A stretch of DNA of 64,000 nt from DRKI01 sp011051875 (lineage in GTDB: Bacteria; Desulfobacterota; Desulfobulbia; Desulfobulbales; Desulfobulbaceae): the NCBI GenBank assembly GCA_026990385.1, contig JALXDL010000104.1, positions 1 through 64,000 on the forward strand, given 5' to 3'. The notes beneath the pieces were generated by a model. It saw only the letters and a list, made by a program, of their open reading frames with translations. It did no database searches and was not told where the DNA came from. Shown one piece after another: positions 17,866 through 27,348 of this stretch (positions are counted from its first letter, which is position 1; each line of letters starts with the position of its first letter). A program made the position numbers and the translations under genes.

Positions 17866-19602
17866 ATGAGTCCACAAGAACCACCGCCGCCACACCGCCA
17901 GCCTGGCCCGAAACCGGGCCCGGCCGGCTGGATCACCTTTTCTTTTCTCTGCCTCCTCCTGGCTGCAGCGACCGGTTGTTCGCCCCTTGGCGCGACCAAG
18001 ACCGCCTGCGTCCCGGGAGTCACGCAGCCGGACATCGACAGCTCCACCGACGAGGACAACCAGTACGTGACCGTGGAGCCGGAGGAGGTGCTGGAGGACG
18101 AACTGGCCGCCCTGAACCAGCTCGGCGACTGGGAGGACGGCAGCAGGCTGCAGGAGGCGGGTGCGCCGGAGGTGACCTACGACTTCCCGGTGGTGGTCAA
18201 CAAACAGGTAGAGTTCTACCTCAACCTGTTCCAGGGCCGGCAGCGCAAATACTTCAAGCGCTGGCTGGGCCGCTCCACCCGCTACCTGCCCCTCATCCGC
18301 AGGGAGTTGAAGGAAGCCGGCCTGCCCGGCGACCTGGCCTACCTGGCCATGATCGAATCGGGTTTCAATCCCTCTGCCTATTCCCGTGCCCATGCCGCCG
18401 GCCTCTGGCAGTTCATCAAGGGCACGGGGCGGAACTACGGCCTGCGCATTGATTCATGGGTGGATGAGCGGCGGGAGCCGGAAAAGGCGACCCGTGCCGC
18501 AGTGGCCTATCTTTCCAACCTCTATTCCGAGTTCAATGACTGGTACCTGGCCGTTGCGGCCTACAATGCCGGCGAAGGCAAGATCCGCCGGGCCATCAAG
18601 AGGTACCGGACCCGTGACTTCTGGCAGCTTGCCCGGCACCGCTACCTGCGGCTTGAGACCAAGCGCTACGTCCCCAAGCTGATCGCGGCCATAATGATCG
18701 CCCGCAATCCGGAACAATACGGCTTCACCGACATCGATTACCAGGAGCCGGTCCGCTATGAGCTGATCAAGGTGCCGCCACGCACCGACCTGGCCGCTGT
18801 CGCCGTTGCCGCCAACACCACGGTCAAGGAGATCCGCCGCCTCAACATCGAACTGCGCAGGAACCAAACCCCGCCGCGCATGGACGGCTACCGGCTGAAG
18901 ATTCCCCATGGCACGGCGCAGCTGGTGGCCAGAAACATGGCCCGCCTGCATCCGGTCATCACCACGGGTTACAAGACCCACGTGGTACGCGGCAGAGACA
19001 CCCTGAATCGCATCTGCAGGCTCTACGGCCTCAACAAGACCACCCTGCTCAAGGCCAACAACCTGCACAGTGCCAGGCTGCGCAAGGGACAGCGCCTCCG
19101 GATCCCCTACCGGACCACCAGGTACATCCTGCTCAGGGAGGGCGAGACACTCGATGCCCGATTTGCCAGGGCCGGCCGGGAAGGCCGCATGATCCTGCAC
19201 CGGATCAGGCGGGGTGATACCCTGTCCCGGATCTCGAAACAGTACAACGTGCCGGTGCATATCATCATGCAGTGGAACAACATCACCGATGTCCGCCGGA
19301 TACGGGCCGGTGAGCAGCTTGCCCTGTACCTGGACACCGGTGACGACGTCTCCGGTGGCGCTCCGCGGGCTGCCGCCGGGGCCGGTGACCGGGCACTCCT
19401 GGTGCTCAACGGATCCAGTAAACACCGGCCCGCCGGAACCGGGCGGAAATCCGGAGTCACATGGTACCGGGTCCGGAACGGGGACTCTCTCTGGACCATT
19501 GCCAGGAGGTTCCGGGTCTCGGCCAGGGATATCCGTCGCTGGAACAACCTGCAGGACAACATGATCCATCCCGGCAGACGGCTGGTGATCAGAAAGGGAT
19601 AA
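17866..19602 (+). CDS. mltD: Membrane-bound lytic transglycosylase with three LysM domains (MltD-like)
   Basis: A 578-residue lipoprotein. The signal segment ends in LAAATGC, giving a lipobox with C38. The SLT domain (about 130-290) has catalytic E164 in AMIESGFNPSAYS, then AGLWQFIKGTGRNYGL and VAAYNAGEGK. A degenerate LysM-like stretch follows near 310-360, then three clear LysM peptidoglycan-binding domains at about 370-415, 440-490 and 530-578 (RRGDTLSRI, RNGDSLWTIA). The enzyme cleaves glycan strands to 1,6-anhydroMurNAc products. I preferred the ATG at 17866 because it gives a shorter n-region; an ATG at 17794 is also in frame. Neither has a good ribosome site. It is divergent from the PBP gene. 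Confidence 0.88.
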   Translation: MSPQEPPPPHRQPGPKPGPAGWITFSFLCLLLAAATGCSPLGATKTACVPGVTQPDIDSSTDEDNQYVTVEPEEVLEDELAALNQLGDWEDGSRLQEAGAPEVTYDFPVVVNKQVEFYLNLFQGRQRKYFKRWLGRSTRYLPLIRRELKEAGLPGDLAYLAMIESGFNPSAYSRAHAAGLWQFIKGTGRNYGLRIDSWVDERREPEKATRAAVAYLSNLYSEFNDWYLAVAAYNAGEGKIRRAIKRYRTRDFWQLARHRYLRLETKRYVPKLIAAIMIARNPEQYGFTDIDYQEPVRYELIKVPPRTDLAAVAVAANTTVKEIRRLNIELRRNQTPPRMDGYRLKIPHGTAQLVARNMARLHPVITTGYKTHVVRGRDTLNRICRLYGLNKTTLLKANNLHSARLRKGQRLRIPYRTTRYILLREGETLDARFARAGREGRMILHRIRRGDTLSRISKQYNVPVHIIMQWNNITDVRRIRAGEQLALYLDTGDDVSGGAPRAAAGAGDRALLVLNGSSKHRPAGTGRKSGVTWYRVRNGDSLWTIARRFRVSARDIRRWNNLQDNMIHPGRRLVIRKG

Positions 19603-19726
19603 CCGGCAGGGCCCGGCCAGGCGGCCCGCCCCGGCCGCAGCAACCCATGACAACCTGAATCGAGCGATGTCACCGGCCACGGGATACCCTGGTCCTGCCC
19701 CCTGTCCGCTCCCATGATTTTTTCCC

Positions 19727-20746
19727 ATGATACCCAGGGCCTGTATTGTTTTCCTCGTTCTGCTGTTCCTGCCCCTGCCGCTCCACGCCGACCAGACCTG
19801 CACCGCCCTGCCGTCGGAGACCCTGGCCCGGCTGACCGGCTTTACCAGGGCCCGAGCCTCCATGGACATTGTCAGCGAGGTCCCGGGCCGCTGCCTGGAG
19901 GTGCGGGCCGACGTGGGCCAGCCCGTGCCGGCGGACGGTGTCTTCGCCCGCATCGATCCCACCTTCGTCCGGCTGAAACTCGAGGCCAACCGGGTAGCCC
20001 GGCAGCAGGCCAGGCTCCAGCTGCGCTTTGATGAACGTGAGGTGCAGCGGGCCCGCAAGCTCCTCTCGGACCGGGCCGCATCGCAGGCCCGCCTGGACCA
20101 GCTCGAGCTGCGGCGTGACCAGTCCAGGCTCAAGCTCGACCAGCTTGCCACCGAGCGGCGCAGGCTCGAGGAAACCCTGGCCCGGCACACGGTGCCGGCG
20201 CCGGCCGGCTGGCTGGTCATGAGCAGGTCGCTGGAGCCCGGCCAGTGGGTCACGGCCGGTGTGCCCCTGGGCAGGGCCGGTGACTATACCGATCTCATCG
20301 TGCCGCTGGCCGTCACCATGCCGGAGTTGGAGCGGCTGCAGGCGGAAAAACGGATCAGGCTCTTTTTTCCCGACCAGGATATCCAGGGCTGGTCCGTTCT
20401 CCATCGCATCTCACCCCGCTTCGATCCGGCCACCCGCAAGATCAGGGTTGAGCTGCTGGTGGATCATGACACCCTGGCCCGGCTGCCCCTGCGCCAGGGC
20501 GGCCTGCGGGTGGAGGTCCTGCTGACCATGGCCGACCCCATGCACGCCCTCCGGGTTCCGGCGGCGGCAGTAACCGAACGGTACGAAGAACACTGGCTCA
20601 CCCGGGAAAACGGCACCCAGGTACGGGTCATTGTTCTTGGCCCGGCCGAGGGACCCGAGGGTGACCACCAGCAGTGGCTGCGGGTCATCTCGCCGGACAT
20701 CCACAGCGGCGACGTCTTTCTCCTGCCACCCTCTCCGGCTCCGTAA
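19727..20746 (+). CDS. RND efflux periplasmic adaptor (HlyD/AcrA family)
   Basis: A 339-residue membrane fusion protein. A signal peptide covers residues 1-21 (CIVFLVLLFLPLPLHA). The lipoyl half-motifs flank a short alpha hairpin (about 75-145, rich in Arg, Leu and Gln: RQQARLQLRFDEREVQRARKL). A beta-barrel region (LVDHDTLARLPLRQGGLRVE) and a membrane-proximal domain follow. The hairpin is short relative to AcrA. No lipobox is seen, although a Cys occurs just after the cleavage region. The stop is two bases from the start of the RND pump gene, so they form one operon. No TolC-like gene adjoins; the only outer-membrane channel in the window is in the biosynthetic cluster. Confidence 0.85.
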   Translation: MIPRACIVFLVLLFLPLPLHADQTCTALPSETLARLTGFTRARASMDIVSEVPGRCLEVRADVGQPVPADGVFARIDPTFVRLKLEANRVARQQARLQLRFDEREVQRARKLLSDRAASQARLDQLELRRDQSRLKLDQLATERRRLEETLARHTVPAPAGWLVMSRSLEPGQWVTAGVPLGRAGDYTDLIVPLAVTMPELERLQAEKRIRLFFPDQDIQGWSVLHRISPRFDPATRKIRVELLVDHDTLARLPLRQGGLRVEVLLTMADPMHALRVPAAAVTERYEEHWLTRENGTQVRVIVLGPAEGPEGDHQQWLRVISPDIHSGDVFLLPPSPAP

Positions 20747-20748
20747 AC

Positions 20749-23700
20749 GTGGCACCCTTTATCCGTTTCACACTCGGCCAGCGGGTCCTGCTGAACCTGG
20801 TCTTTGTCATCCTCATGGTCATCGGTGCCTGGGCCCTCTTTCGATCGCCTGTCGAGCGCTATCCCAACATCCACTTCGGCAAGGTCCTGATCGAGACCTT
20901 CTATCCCGGTGCCTCGCCCGATGACGTGGAGGCCCTGGTAACCGGCAAGATCGAGGATGCCCTGGAGGACCTGGACAATGTCGAGTACATCCTTTCCAAT
21001 TCCTACCGGGAACGTTCCTCGATCCTGGTCAAGTTCGTCGACGACACCGACTACCAGCTGGGCTACGACGAGCTGCGCTTCCGGGTCCAGGGCATTCTTC
21101 GTGACCTGCCAGCGGCCATCGACCCGCCCAGGTTCAACGAACTCGATGTCAACGACTGGTTCCCGGCCATCACGGTCAATGTGGTGGGCGACCGCTCCAA
21201 CCGGGCGCTGACCCTCATCGCCGAAGACCTCAAGACCCGTCTCGAGCAGATCGATGGCCTCAAGGAGGTCAAGCTGGTCGGCGAGTATGTACGTGAATTC
21301 CACATCATCCTCGACCCCGACAGGATGGCGGCGCTGGGTGTTACCTTTGCCGAGGCCGCCCGGGCACTGCAGGAGGCCAATGTTATTGTCCCGGCCGGAG
21401 ACTATACCTCCGGCGGCGGCGAGTTCATGCTGCGGGTGGACGAACGGTTCCGCAGCAGGCAGCAGGTCATGGCGACCATCATCCGCACCGATGGTGACGG
21501 CTCCTTTGTCCGCGTCCGTGATATTGCCGCAGACGCCTTTCTCTCCCACCGCCGCCCCATCGTCATGTCGTCGGTCAATGGTCGTGATTGCGTGAGCCTG
21601 CAGCTCATCAAGACCCGCGACGGCAACGCCATCTCCATCGCCAACGCGGCCCGGGCCCTGGTCACGGCCAGCCGGGACCGCTACCGCGACGAAAATGTCG
21701 ACCTGGTCCTCACCCAGGATTCGACGGTCAAGATTCGCGACTCCATGCGGGTGCTGGGCTTCAATCTGCTCCTGGGCGTCATCCTGGTCTCCATCCTCAT
21801 CTGGGCGGTGATGGGGTTGCGCAACGCCGCCCTGACCACGGTTGGCATTCCCTTTGCCTTCCTGGTCACCATGGCCATCATGTACATGACCGGCAACTCC
21901 ATCAACGAGCTGTCCCTGTTTTCCTTTGTCCTGGTCTCGGGGATCATCGTCGATGACGCCATCGTGGTGGTGGAGAACATCTACCGGCACATCCAGGCCG
22001 GCAGTGACCGGAAGACCGCGGTCATCGAGGGCGCGGCCGAGGTCATGCTGCCGGTGGTCTCCGCCACCCTGACCACCATCGCCGCCTTCCTGCCCATGCT
22101 CATCATGTCGGGCTCCATCGGCGAATTCTTCGCCGTTATTCCCAAGGCCGTCTCCTATGCCCTGGCCGCCTCCCTCTTCGAGTGTCTCCTGATCCTGCCC
22201 ATCCATTACCTGGACTTTGGCCCGGACGTGCGGCAGGCCAGGCGGCGTGGCCGCCACTACCGGATCAGTTGCGGTAGCCACAGTTTCGTGGTCGAGGATA
22301 CCTGGTTCATGGCCTGCAACCGGCGATTCTTCAACCGTCTGCTCGCACTGGCCCTGCGCCACCGGCTGCCGACCCTGACCATCCTGGCCCTGGCCTTTGT
22401 CGTTGCCATGGTGATCGGCGCCCTCTCCCTGAGCGGCAGGATGAACCTGATCCGGGTCACCTTCTTTCCCGACGACTACTCCATCTATTATGTGGAACTG
22501 GACGGACCGGTGGGAACCCCCATCGAGCGTACCCATGCCCTGGTCCGCAAGATCGCTGCCGCTGTCATGGCCGACGGACCCGGCATGGCTGCCTCGGCCC
22601 AGGGCGTGGCCGGCTTTTACCTCAACGAGGACTACATGCCGGTATGGGGGAACAACCGCGGCCACGTGGTGGTGACCCTGCCGGCGGTCCGAGAGCGCAG
22701 GTTCGAGGATGCGCCGGAAAACGACATCCTCCGTCACCTGGACACCATGCGCCGCAAGCTGGCCCATTTCGCGGACACCGGGTTCTCCCTGCGCATCAGG
22801 CCGGAAAAGGATGGACCGCCGGCGGGAAAAGATGTCAACATCCGGGTCCTGGGAAAACAGATGGGCCTGGTGCAGGATCTGGCCGTTGCCCTCAAGGACT
22901 ACCTGCGCAACGATCCGGTCATGGGCCCGGCCCTGGTCGATCTCCAGGACGACCAGGGCCAGCCGGGCCGGGTGCTGCGCTTCCGCATCCTGCGGCAGCG
23001 GGCCGCCGAGTACGGCCTCGACCCGCGCCAGGTTGCCCTGGTCGCCGGATCGGTGCTCAACGGCCAGATAGTGGGCAAGTACCGCCTGCAGGACGAGGAG
23101 ATCGACCTGAAGCTCATGGTCCAGGGCCAGGGCCGCTTCCCCTTTGCCCGCGCCCTGGCGACTCCCATCATCGAGCATACCGAGGGGCCGGTGCGGCTGC
23201 AGGATGTCTGTCGGCCGCAGTTTACCGTCGAGCCGGGATTTCTCCACCGCTTCCAGGGCCAGCGCGCCATCACCCTCAAGGCCAATATCCGGGATGGCAG
23301 CGGCGTCTCCACCCAGATGGTGGTCGACCGGGTACGCCGACACTTTGCCTCGATCCAGGAACACTACCCGGGCGTGGCCCTCAACTTTGCCGGTGAATAC
23401 GAGTCCACACGGCGCTCCTACACCTCGCTGACTTACGCCTTTCTCATCGCCCTGCTCCTGATCTACCTGATCCTGGCCACCCAGTTCAGCTCCTACATCC
23501 AGCCCCTGATCATCATCTCGGCGGTGATCTTTGCCCTGACCGGGGTGACCTACGGCACTTTTCTTTCCCGTTCCCTCTTTACTATCAATTCATTCATGGC
23601 TATTGTTGGTGTGACAGGGGTCGTGGTCAATGACTCCCTGGTGCTCATCGAATTCATCAACAAATCCTTTGCCCGGGGCCTGGGAAGACGCGAGGCCATT

Positions 23701-23985
23701 GTTGCAGGCACCAATATCCGGTTACGCCCCATCATCCTGACCACCCTGACCACTACCCTGGGCCTGCTGCCCATGGCCATCGGCATTCCCGAGTACTCGC
23801 TGGTCTGGGGCACCATGGCCATGACCTTTGTCACCGGCCTCTGCACGGCCACCTTCCTGACCATTGTCATCATTCCCGTGGAATGGGACATGCTGCAGGC
23901 GATCCGGGAGCGCGGCCAGGCCAGACAGGATCACGGCAGGCCCCGGCTGCCCACCATGATCACCATAGAACCGCTGGACCTATGA
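20749..23985 (+). CDS. RND family efflux pump, inner-membrane transporter
   Basis: A 1078-residue RND (HAE1/AcrB-like) proton-driven exporter. The protein starts with APFIRFTLGQRVLLNLVFVI and has a periplasmic porter domain (PNIHFGKVLIETFYPGASPDDVE). Helices TM2-6 include the proton-relay region IIVDDAIVVVENIYRHI. The second half mirrors the first, with GVVVNDSLVLIEFINKS. Length and symmetry are normal. The start is the GTG at 20749, three bases after the adaptor stop. The ATG of the following TraB-family gene overlaps the stop (ATGA), so the three proteins are co-translated. The substrate is not evident; the divergent N-terminal porter (SPVERYP) resembles the poorly characterised HAE1 group. 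Confidence 0.9.
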   Translation: MAPFIRFTLGQRVLLNLVFVILMVIGAWALFRSPVERYPNIHFGKVLIETFYPGASPDDVEALVTGKIEDALEDLDNVEYILSNSYRERSSILVKFVDDTDYQLGYDELRFRVQGILRDLPAAIDPPRFNELDVNDWFPAITVNVVGDRSNRALTLIAEDLKTRLEQIDGLKEVKLVGEYVREFHIILDPDRMAALGVTFAEAARALQEANVIVPAGDYTSGGGEFMLRVDERFRSRQQVMATIIRTDGDGSFVRVRDIAADAFLSHRRPIVMSSVNGRDCVSLQLIKTRDGNAISIANAARALVTASRDRYRDENVDLVLTQDSTVKIRDSMRVLGFNLLLGVILVSILIWAVMGLRNAALTTVGIPFAFLVTMAIMYMTGNSINELSLFSFVLVSGIIVDDAIVVVENIYRHIQAGSDRKTAVIEGAAEVMLPVVSATLTTIAAFLPMLIMSGSIGEFFAVIPKAVSYALAASLFECLLILPIHYLDFGPDVRQARRRGRHYRISCGSHSFVVEDTWFMACNRRFFNRLLALALRHRLPTLTILALAFVVAMVIGALSLSGRMNLIRVTFFPDDYSIYYVELDGPVGTPIERTHALVRKIAAAVMADGPGMAASAQGVAGFYLNEDYMPVWGNNRGHVVVTLPAVRERRFEDAPENDILRHLDTMRRKLAHFADTGFSLRIRPEKDGPPAGKDVNIRVLGKQMGLVQDLAVALKDYLRNDPVMGPALVDLQDDQGQPGRVLRFRILRQRAAEYGLDPRQVALVAGSVLNGQIVGKYRLQDEEIDLKLMVQGQGRFPFARALATPIIEHTEGPVRLQDVCRPQFTVEPGFLHRFQGQRAITLKANIRDGSGVSTQMVVDRVRRHFASIQEHYPGVALNFAGEYESTRRSYTSLTYAFLIALLLIYLILATQFSSYIQPLIIISAVIFALTGVTYGTFLSRSLFTINSFMAIVGVTGVVVNDSLVLIEFINKSFARGLGRREAIVAGTNIRLRPIILTTLTTTLGLLPMAIGIPEYSLVWGTMAMTFVTGLCTATFLTIVIIPVEWDMLQAIRERGQARQDHGRPRLPTMITIEPLDL

Positions 23986-25178
23986 CAGACGAAGTATTTC
24001 CCCGGCATCATTATGCCGACGACGTCGCCGTTATCCACCATGGCGACAAGACCATCCTCCTGGTGGGCACGGCCCACATCTCGCAGCAGTCCGCCGACCT
24101 GGTGGAACAGGTCATCGAGCAGGAACAGCCGGACACGGTCTGCATCGAGCTGGACGAAAAGCGCTATGCCGCCCTGTCCAGGCGGCAGCGCTGGGAGAAC
24201 CTGGACCTGAAACAGGTTATCCGCAGCAAGCAGCTCTCCACCCTGCTGGTCAACCTGGTGCTGGCCTCCTACCAGAAGAAGCTGGGCGGCCAACTCGGCA
24301 TCATGCCGGGCACCGAGCTGTTGGCCGCGGCCCGCACCGCGGAGCGGCACGACATCCCTGTGCAGCTCTGTGACCGGGACGTGCGGGTCACCCTGCGCCG
24401 GGCCTGGCACGCCACCTCGTTCTTCAAAAAGGGCTACCTGCTGGCCACCCTGTTCGCCTCCCTGTTCGACACAACAGAACTGGATGAGAACAAGCTGGCC
24501 GAACTGCGCAGAAAGGATGTGCTCTCCGAACTGATGGAGGAGATGGGCGAGGCCCTGCCCGATGCCAAGAAGGTGCTCATCGACGAACGCGACATCTACA
24601 TGGCCGAGAAGATCAAGCAGGCGCCGGGCAGGAGGATCGTGGCCGTGGTCGGGGCCGGCCACATGGCGGGCATCATGCGGGTGATGGACGAGGACCATGC
24701 GGACGAGATGGCAGCGATCAACACCATCCCACCCGTCTCCAAGGCTTGGAAGATCGTGGGCTGGGGCATACCGGCAGCCATTATTTTTTCGGTCGTGGCT
24801 ATCGGCTTCCGGCAGGGTGCCGGCGAGGCCGGCGCCAACGCCCTCTACTGGATCCTGGCCAACGGCATTCCCTCGGCCATCGGTGCCGTGGCCGCCTGGG
24901 CGCACCCCGCCACTATCCTTTCCGCCTTTGCCGCCGCGCCCGTCACCAGCCTGACACCGGTGATCGGGGCCGGCTACGTGTGTGCCTTTGTCCAGGTCAT
25001 GACGCGGCCGCCGGTGGTGCGCGAATTCGAGGCCGTGGGCAGTGACATCGCCACCGTGCGCGGCTGGTGGCAGAACAAGCTGCTGCGCGTCTTCCTGGTC
25101 TTCATCCTGACCGGACTCGGCTCGGCCATCGGCACCTGGGTGGGCGGCTACCGGATCGTCACCAATCTCTTCAGTTGA
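23982..25178 (+). CDS. TraB/PrgY/GumN-family membrane protein
   Basis: A 398-residue TraB/PrgY family protein. The N-terminal soluble domain has the paired motifs LLVGTAHISQQS (residues about 25-36) and VVGAGHMAGIMR (near 225), with conserved E of CIELDEKRY between them. This domain belongs to the Tiki/TraB metal-dependent protease-like fold. Three or four transmembrane helices form the C-terminal third (IPAAIIFSVVAIGFRQG; NGIPSAIGAVAAWAHP; VFILTGLGSAIGTWVGG). PrgY and TraB block peptide pheromone signalling in enterococci, but most bacterial members have unknown roles. The ATGA overlap with the RND pump gene is the strongest clue to function here. Confidence 0.88.
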   Translation: MTDEVFPRHHYADDVAVIHHGDKTILLVGTAHISQQSADLVEQVIEQEQPDTVCIELDEKRYAALSRRQRWENLDLKQVIRSKQLSTLLVNLVLASYQKKLGGQLGIMPGTELLAAARTAERHDIPVQLCDRDVRVTLRRAWHATSFFKKGYLLATLFASLFDTTELDENKLAELRRKDVLSELMEEMGEALPDAKKVLIDERDIYMAEKIKQAPGRRIVAVVGAGHMAGIMRVMDEDHADEMAAINTIPPVSKAWKIVGWGIPAAIIFSVVAIGFRQGAGEAGANALYWILANGIPSAIGAVAAWAHPATILSAFAAAPVTSLTPVIGAGYVCAFVQVMTRPPVVREFEAVGSDIATVRGWWQNKLLRVFLVFILTGLGSAIGTWVGGYRIVTNLFS

Positions 25179-25250
25179 CCACGTTCATCCATTGCGCATG
25201 AGCCATTGCCTGATCCCTCCATCCACGAACAATCCCGACCACGCACGATC

Positions 25251-25571
25251 ATGAAACAAGAGACGACAGCACCCACACTCAACGGCAGACAGAAACAACA
25301 CCTGCGCGGCCTGGCCCATCACCTTGAGCCGGTGGTCCATGTTGGCCGCGAGGGCCTTTCCGAAAACCTGATCCGCTCCGCCAGGCAGGCCCTGCTGGCG
25401 CGGGAACTGATCAAGGTCAAGCTGGGCCAGAACTGTCCCCTGGCGAAAAAAGAGGCCGCAAGGGAAATCGCCCAACAGACCGGCGCTGTTTTGGTCCAGC
25501 TCATCGGCAAGACCATCATCCTCTTCCAGCCCAACCCGGACCTGCCCCGGGAGCGCCGTATCCGCCTCTGA
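25251..25571 (+). CDS. yhbY: YhbY-family (CRM domain) RNA-binding protein
   Basis: A 106-residue CRS1/YhbY (CRM) domain protein. Recognised from NGRQKQHLRGLAHHLEPVV, the loop VGREGLSENLIRSARQALLA and the strand ELIKVKLGQN, ending with GAVLVQLIGKTIILFQPNP. Bacterial YhbY associates with pre-50S ribosomal particles and assists late assembly. I chose the ATG at 25251 because it gives the standard YhbY N-terminus; an ATG at 25206 would add 15 residues. It stands 72 bases after the TraB-family gene, and the functions look unrelated. Confidence 0.9.
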   Translation: MKQETTAPTLNGRQKQHLRGLAHHLEPVVHVGREGLSENLIRSARQALLARELIKVKLGQNCPLAKKEAAREIAQQTGAVLVQLIGKTIILFQPNPDLPRERRIRL

Positions 25572-25817
25572 TCCACGGCTGCCACCCCTGTTTGGGTCGA
25601 CAATTCTGACGACATCAACAGGATCTGTCGTTCCCCGCCAGGCAAACGCCTGCCGACCCCCCTGCCCCTTCAGTCAGGCAACCTCTTGTTTTGTTTAATA
25701 AACCGAAAAATTCTCCTCCCAAGGCACACCTCTTGCCATCCTTTTCGCGAGACAGCCAGCAGCGGGCCCGGGAATACCGGCCGCCCGAAAGAGGACTTCA
25801 ATGCCTGGAGAAGAATC

Positions 25818-26609
25818 ATGCGGATAAAGAAAAGTATCGTGACCTTGACAGAATTGGCCCTGGTAGCGGGAATCCTGCTTGTTCCTGCCCAGGGAGACGC
25901 AAGAGGAGGGTATGGCCATGGAAGACGAGCCGCAGGACAGCAGCCCGGTCTCTCCACCGTGGTGGCATCCCTGCCCATACAGGATCTGAGCACTGAGGAA
26001 GAGGTGGGAATCCGCCAAATGCGGGAAGAGGAAAAGCTGGCCCGCGACGTCTACCAGGCCCTGTACCAGCGCTGGAATGACCGGGTCTTTGCCAACATCA
26101 TCCGGAGCGAGCAACGCCACATGGATGCGGTCAAGGCCCTGATCGAAAAGTACAACCTTCCCGACCCGGTCACAGACCCAACCGCCGGGGTCTTCACCGA
26201 CCCGGGGATGCAGGAGCTGTATGACAAGCTGGTGGCGCAGGGCAGCCAGTCCCTGGTCGATGCGCTCAAGGTCGGTGCCACCATCGAGGACCTGGATCTC
26301 AAGGACCTGTACGAACTGATCAAGACCACGGACAATACAGACATCAAGTTCGTCTACCAGAATCTGGCCAAGGGGTCCCGCAATCATCTGCGGGCCTTTG
26401 TCTCCCGGCTTTCACTCGCCGGCGTGACCTACCAGGCCCAGTACCTGACCCAGGAGGAAATCGACGACATCATCACCTCGCCCAGGGAACGTGGCCAGGT
26501 TGACGAAAACGGTAACCAGATCAGCGGACCGAGGGGCCAGGGAGGCCGGATGTCCGGCCTCAGTGGAACCCGGAACGGCTGCAGGCTGCTTACCCTGCGG
26601 AACTCCTGA
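25818..26609 (+). CDS. Exported DUF2202 (ferritin-like) domain protein
   Basis: A 263-residue protein with a Sec signal peptide (residues 1-28, IVTLTELALVAGILLVPAQG) and a four-helix DUF2202 domain at about 55-210. Visible family positions are EEEKLARDVYQALYQRW, IIRSEQRHMDAV (an E-x-x-H pair) and SRNHLRAFVSRL near the end. These resemble ferritin-like di-iron helices, although metal binding has not been established for the family to my knowledge. The C-terminal 50 residues are Gly/Arg/Gln-rich. The start is fixed by a GGAG site seven bases before the ATG. The neighbours give no functional hint. Confidence 0.82.
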   Translation: MRIKKSIVTLTELALVAGILLVPAQGDARGGYGHGRRAAGQQPGLSTVVASLPIQDLSTEEEVGIRQMREEEKLARDVYQALYQRWNDRVFANIIRSEQRHMDAVKALIEKYNLPDPVTDPTAGVFTDPGMQELYDKLVAQGSQSLVDALKVGATIEDLDLKDLYELIKTTDNTDIKFVYQNLAKGSRNHLRAFVSRLSLAGVTYQAQYLTQEEIDDIITSPRERGQVDENGNQISGPRGQGGRMSGLSGTRNGCRLLTLRNS

Positions 26610-26629
26610 TCTCCCGGCCCGGACAGACC

Positions 26630-26668
26630 CGCGGCACCGCCCGTTTCCCTCCAGGGCAGCGTGCCGCG
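26630..26668. repeat. Inverted repeat between convergent genes
   Basis: CGCGGCAC (26630-26637) and GTGCCGCG (26661-26668) are perfect 8-bp arms with a 23-base loop. They lie between the ends of the DUF2202 gene and the sulfotransferase gene. They could help end transcription in both directions, but neither side has a T tract. Confidence 0.25.
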
Positions 26669-26711
26669 GATCTGCCTTGCCGGACCAACGACGAGCAGCG
26701 CGTTTCCTCTC

Positions 26712-27338
26712 TCACGTGCCGCTCACCGGTGTTCCATGATCCGTGCCTTGGCGCAGGTTCGCCGCCCTGTTGCGGTAGAGAGAGGAATCGACGACCCGGG
26801 CCATGGCCCGGACGTCCAGCTCCCTGCCAAGAAACGCCTCTATCCTCACGGCCCAGGCCTCGGGTTCCGCCAGCACCCCGGCAAAGGGTACCCTGAGCCG
26901 GACCATGTTCTCCTGACCAGCCAGCCAGGAATCGACCTGGACCAGGTGCCTGGCAAACATCGCCTCCATGCGCCCGTCCGGGGCTGCCGGTTCTTTCCCC
27001 TGGCGTTCCAGCATCTTACGCTGGGAGACAACCACCTCCCTCAGGTCCCGTTCCATGAACAGGATCCGGTAGGTATACTCGCCGGGCAGCCGCATGAGCA
27101 ACATGGAAACCATCTTGAAGGCACGGCCGCGGGTGGCCGGCAACCAGGAGGTATCCTCGCTGATCTTTTTCACCGGTTCATATTCCCAGTACCCCTTGGG
27201 GTTATCGATGTCGGCCTGCCGGATATTGTCTGTAACCACCTCCATGCCGCCGGCATCCAGCATCTTCATCATCATCGAGGTCCCCGAACGGGGCAGGCCC
27301 GAGACAACGGTTATGGTCTGATCGGTTGCTTCACGCAT
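26712..27338 (-). CDS. Sulfotransferase-family P-loop protein
   Basis: A 208-residue protein with the 5'-phosphosulfate loop of PAPS sulfotransferases at its N-terminus: VVSGLPRSGTSMMMKML (S13-G-L-P-R-S-G-T-S21). The strand YRILFMERDLREVVVSQRKML near residue 95 corresponds to the 3'-phosphate-binding motif of the family (here R-D-x-x-x-x-x-x-S). It is short for the family (usually 250-300). I chose the ATG at 27338, just downstream of the TolC stop, because it places the P-loop at the usual distance from the N-terminus. It is the last gene of the large cluster. If active it would transfer sulfate to a hydroxyl or amine of the product. Non-catalytic relatives exist. Confidence 0.72.
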   Translation of the reverse strand: MREATDQTITVVSGLPRSGTSMMMKMLDAGGMEVVTDNIRQADIDNPKGYWEYEPVKKISEDTSWLPATRGRAFKMVSMLLMRLPGEYTYRILFMERDLREVVVSQRKMLERQGKEPAAPDGRMEAMFARHLVQVDSWLAGQENMVRLRVPFAGVLAEPEAWAVRIEAFLGRELDVRAMARVVDSSLYRNRAANLRQGTDHGTPVSGT

Positions 27339-27348
27339 CACCGTCGCC

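Noticed and set aside
20464..23364. 966-codon open frame on the minus strand opposite the RND pump
   Set aside because: The plus strand encodes a clear RND pump with normal length and symmetry; the antisense frame is compositional.
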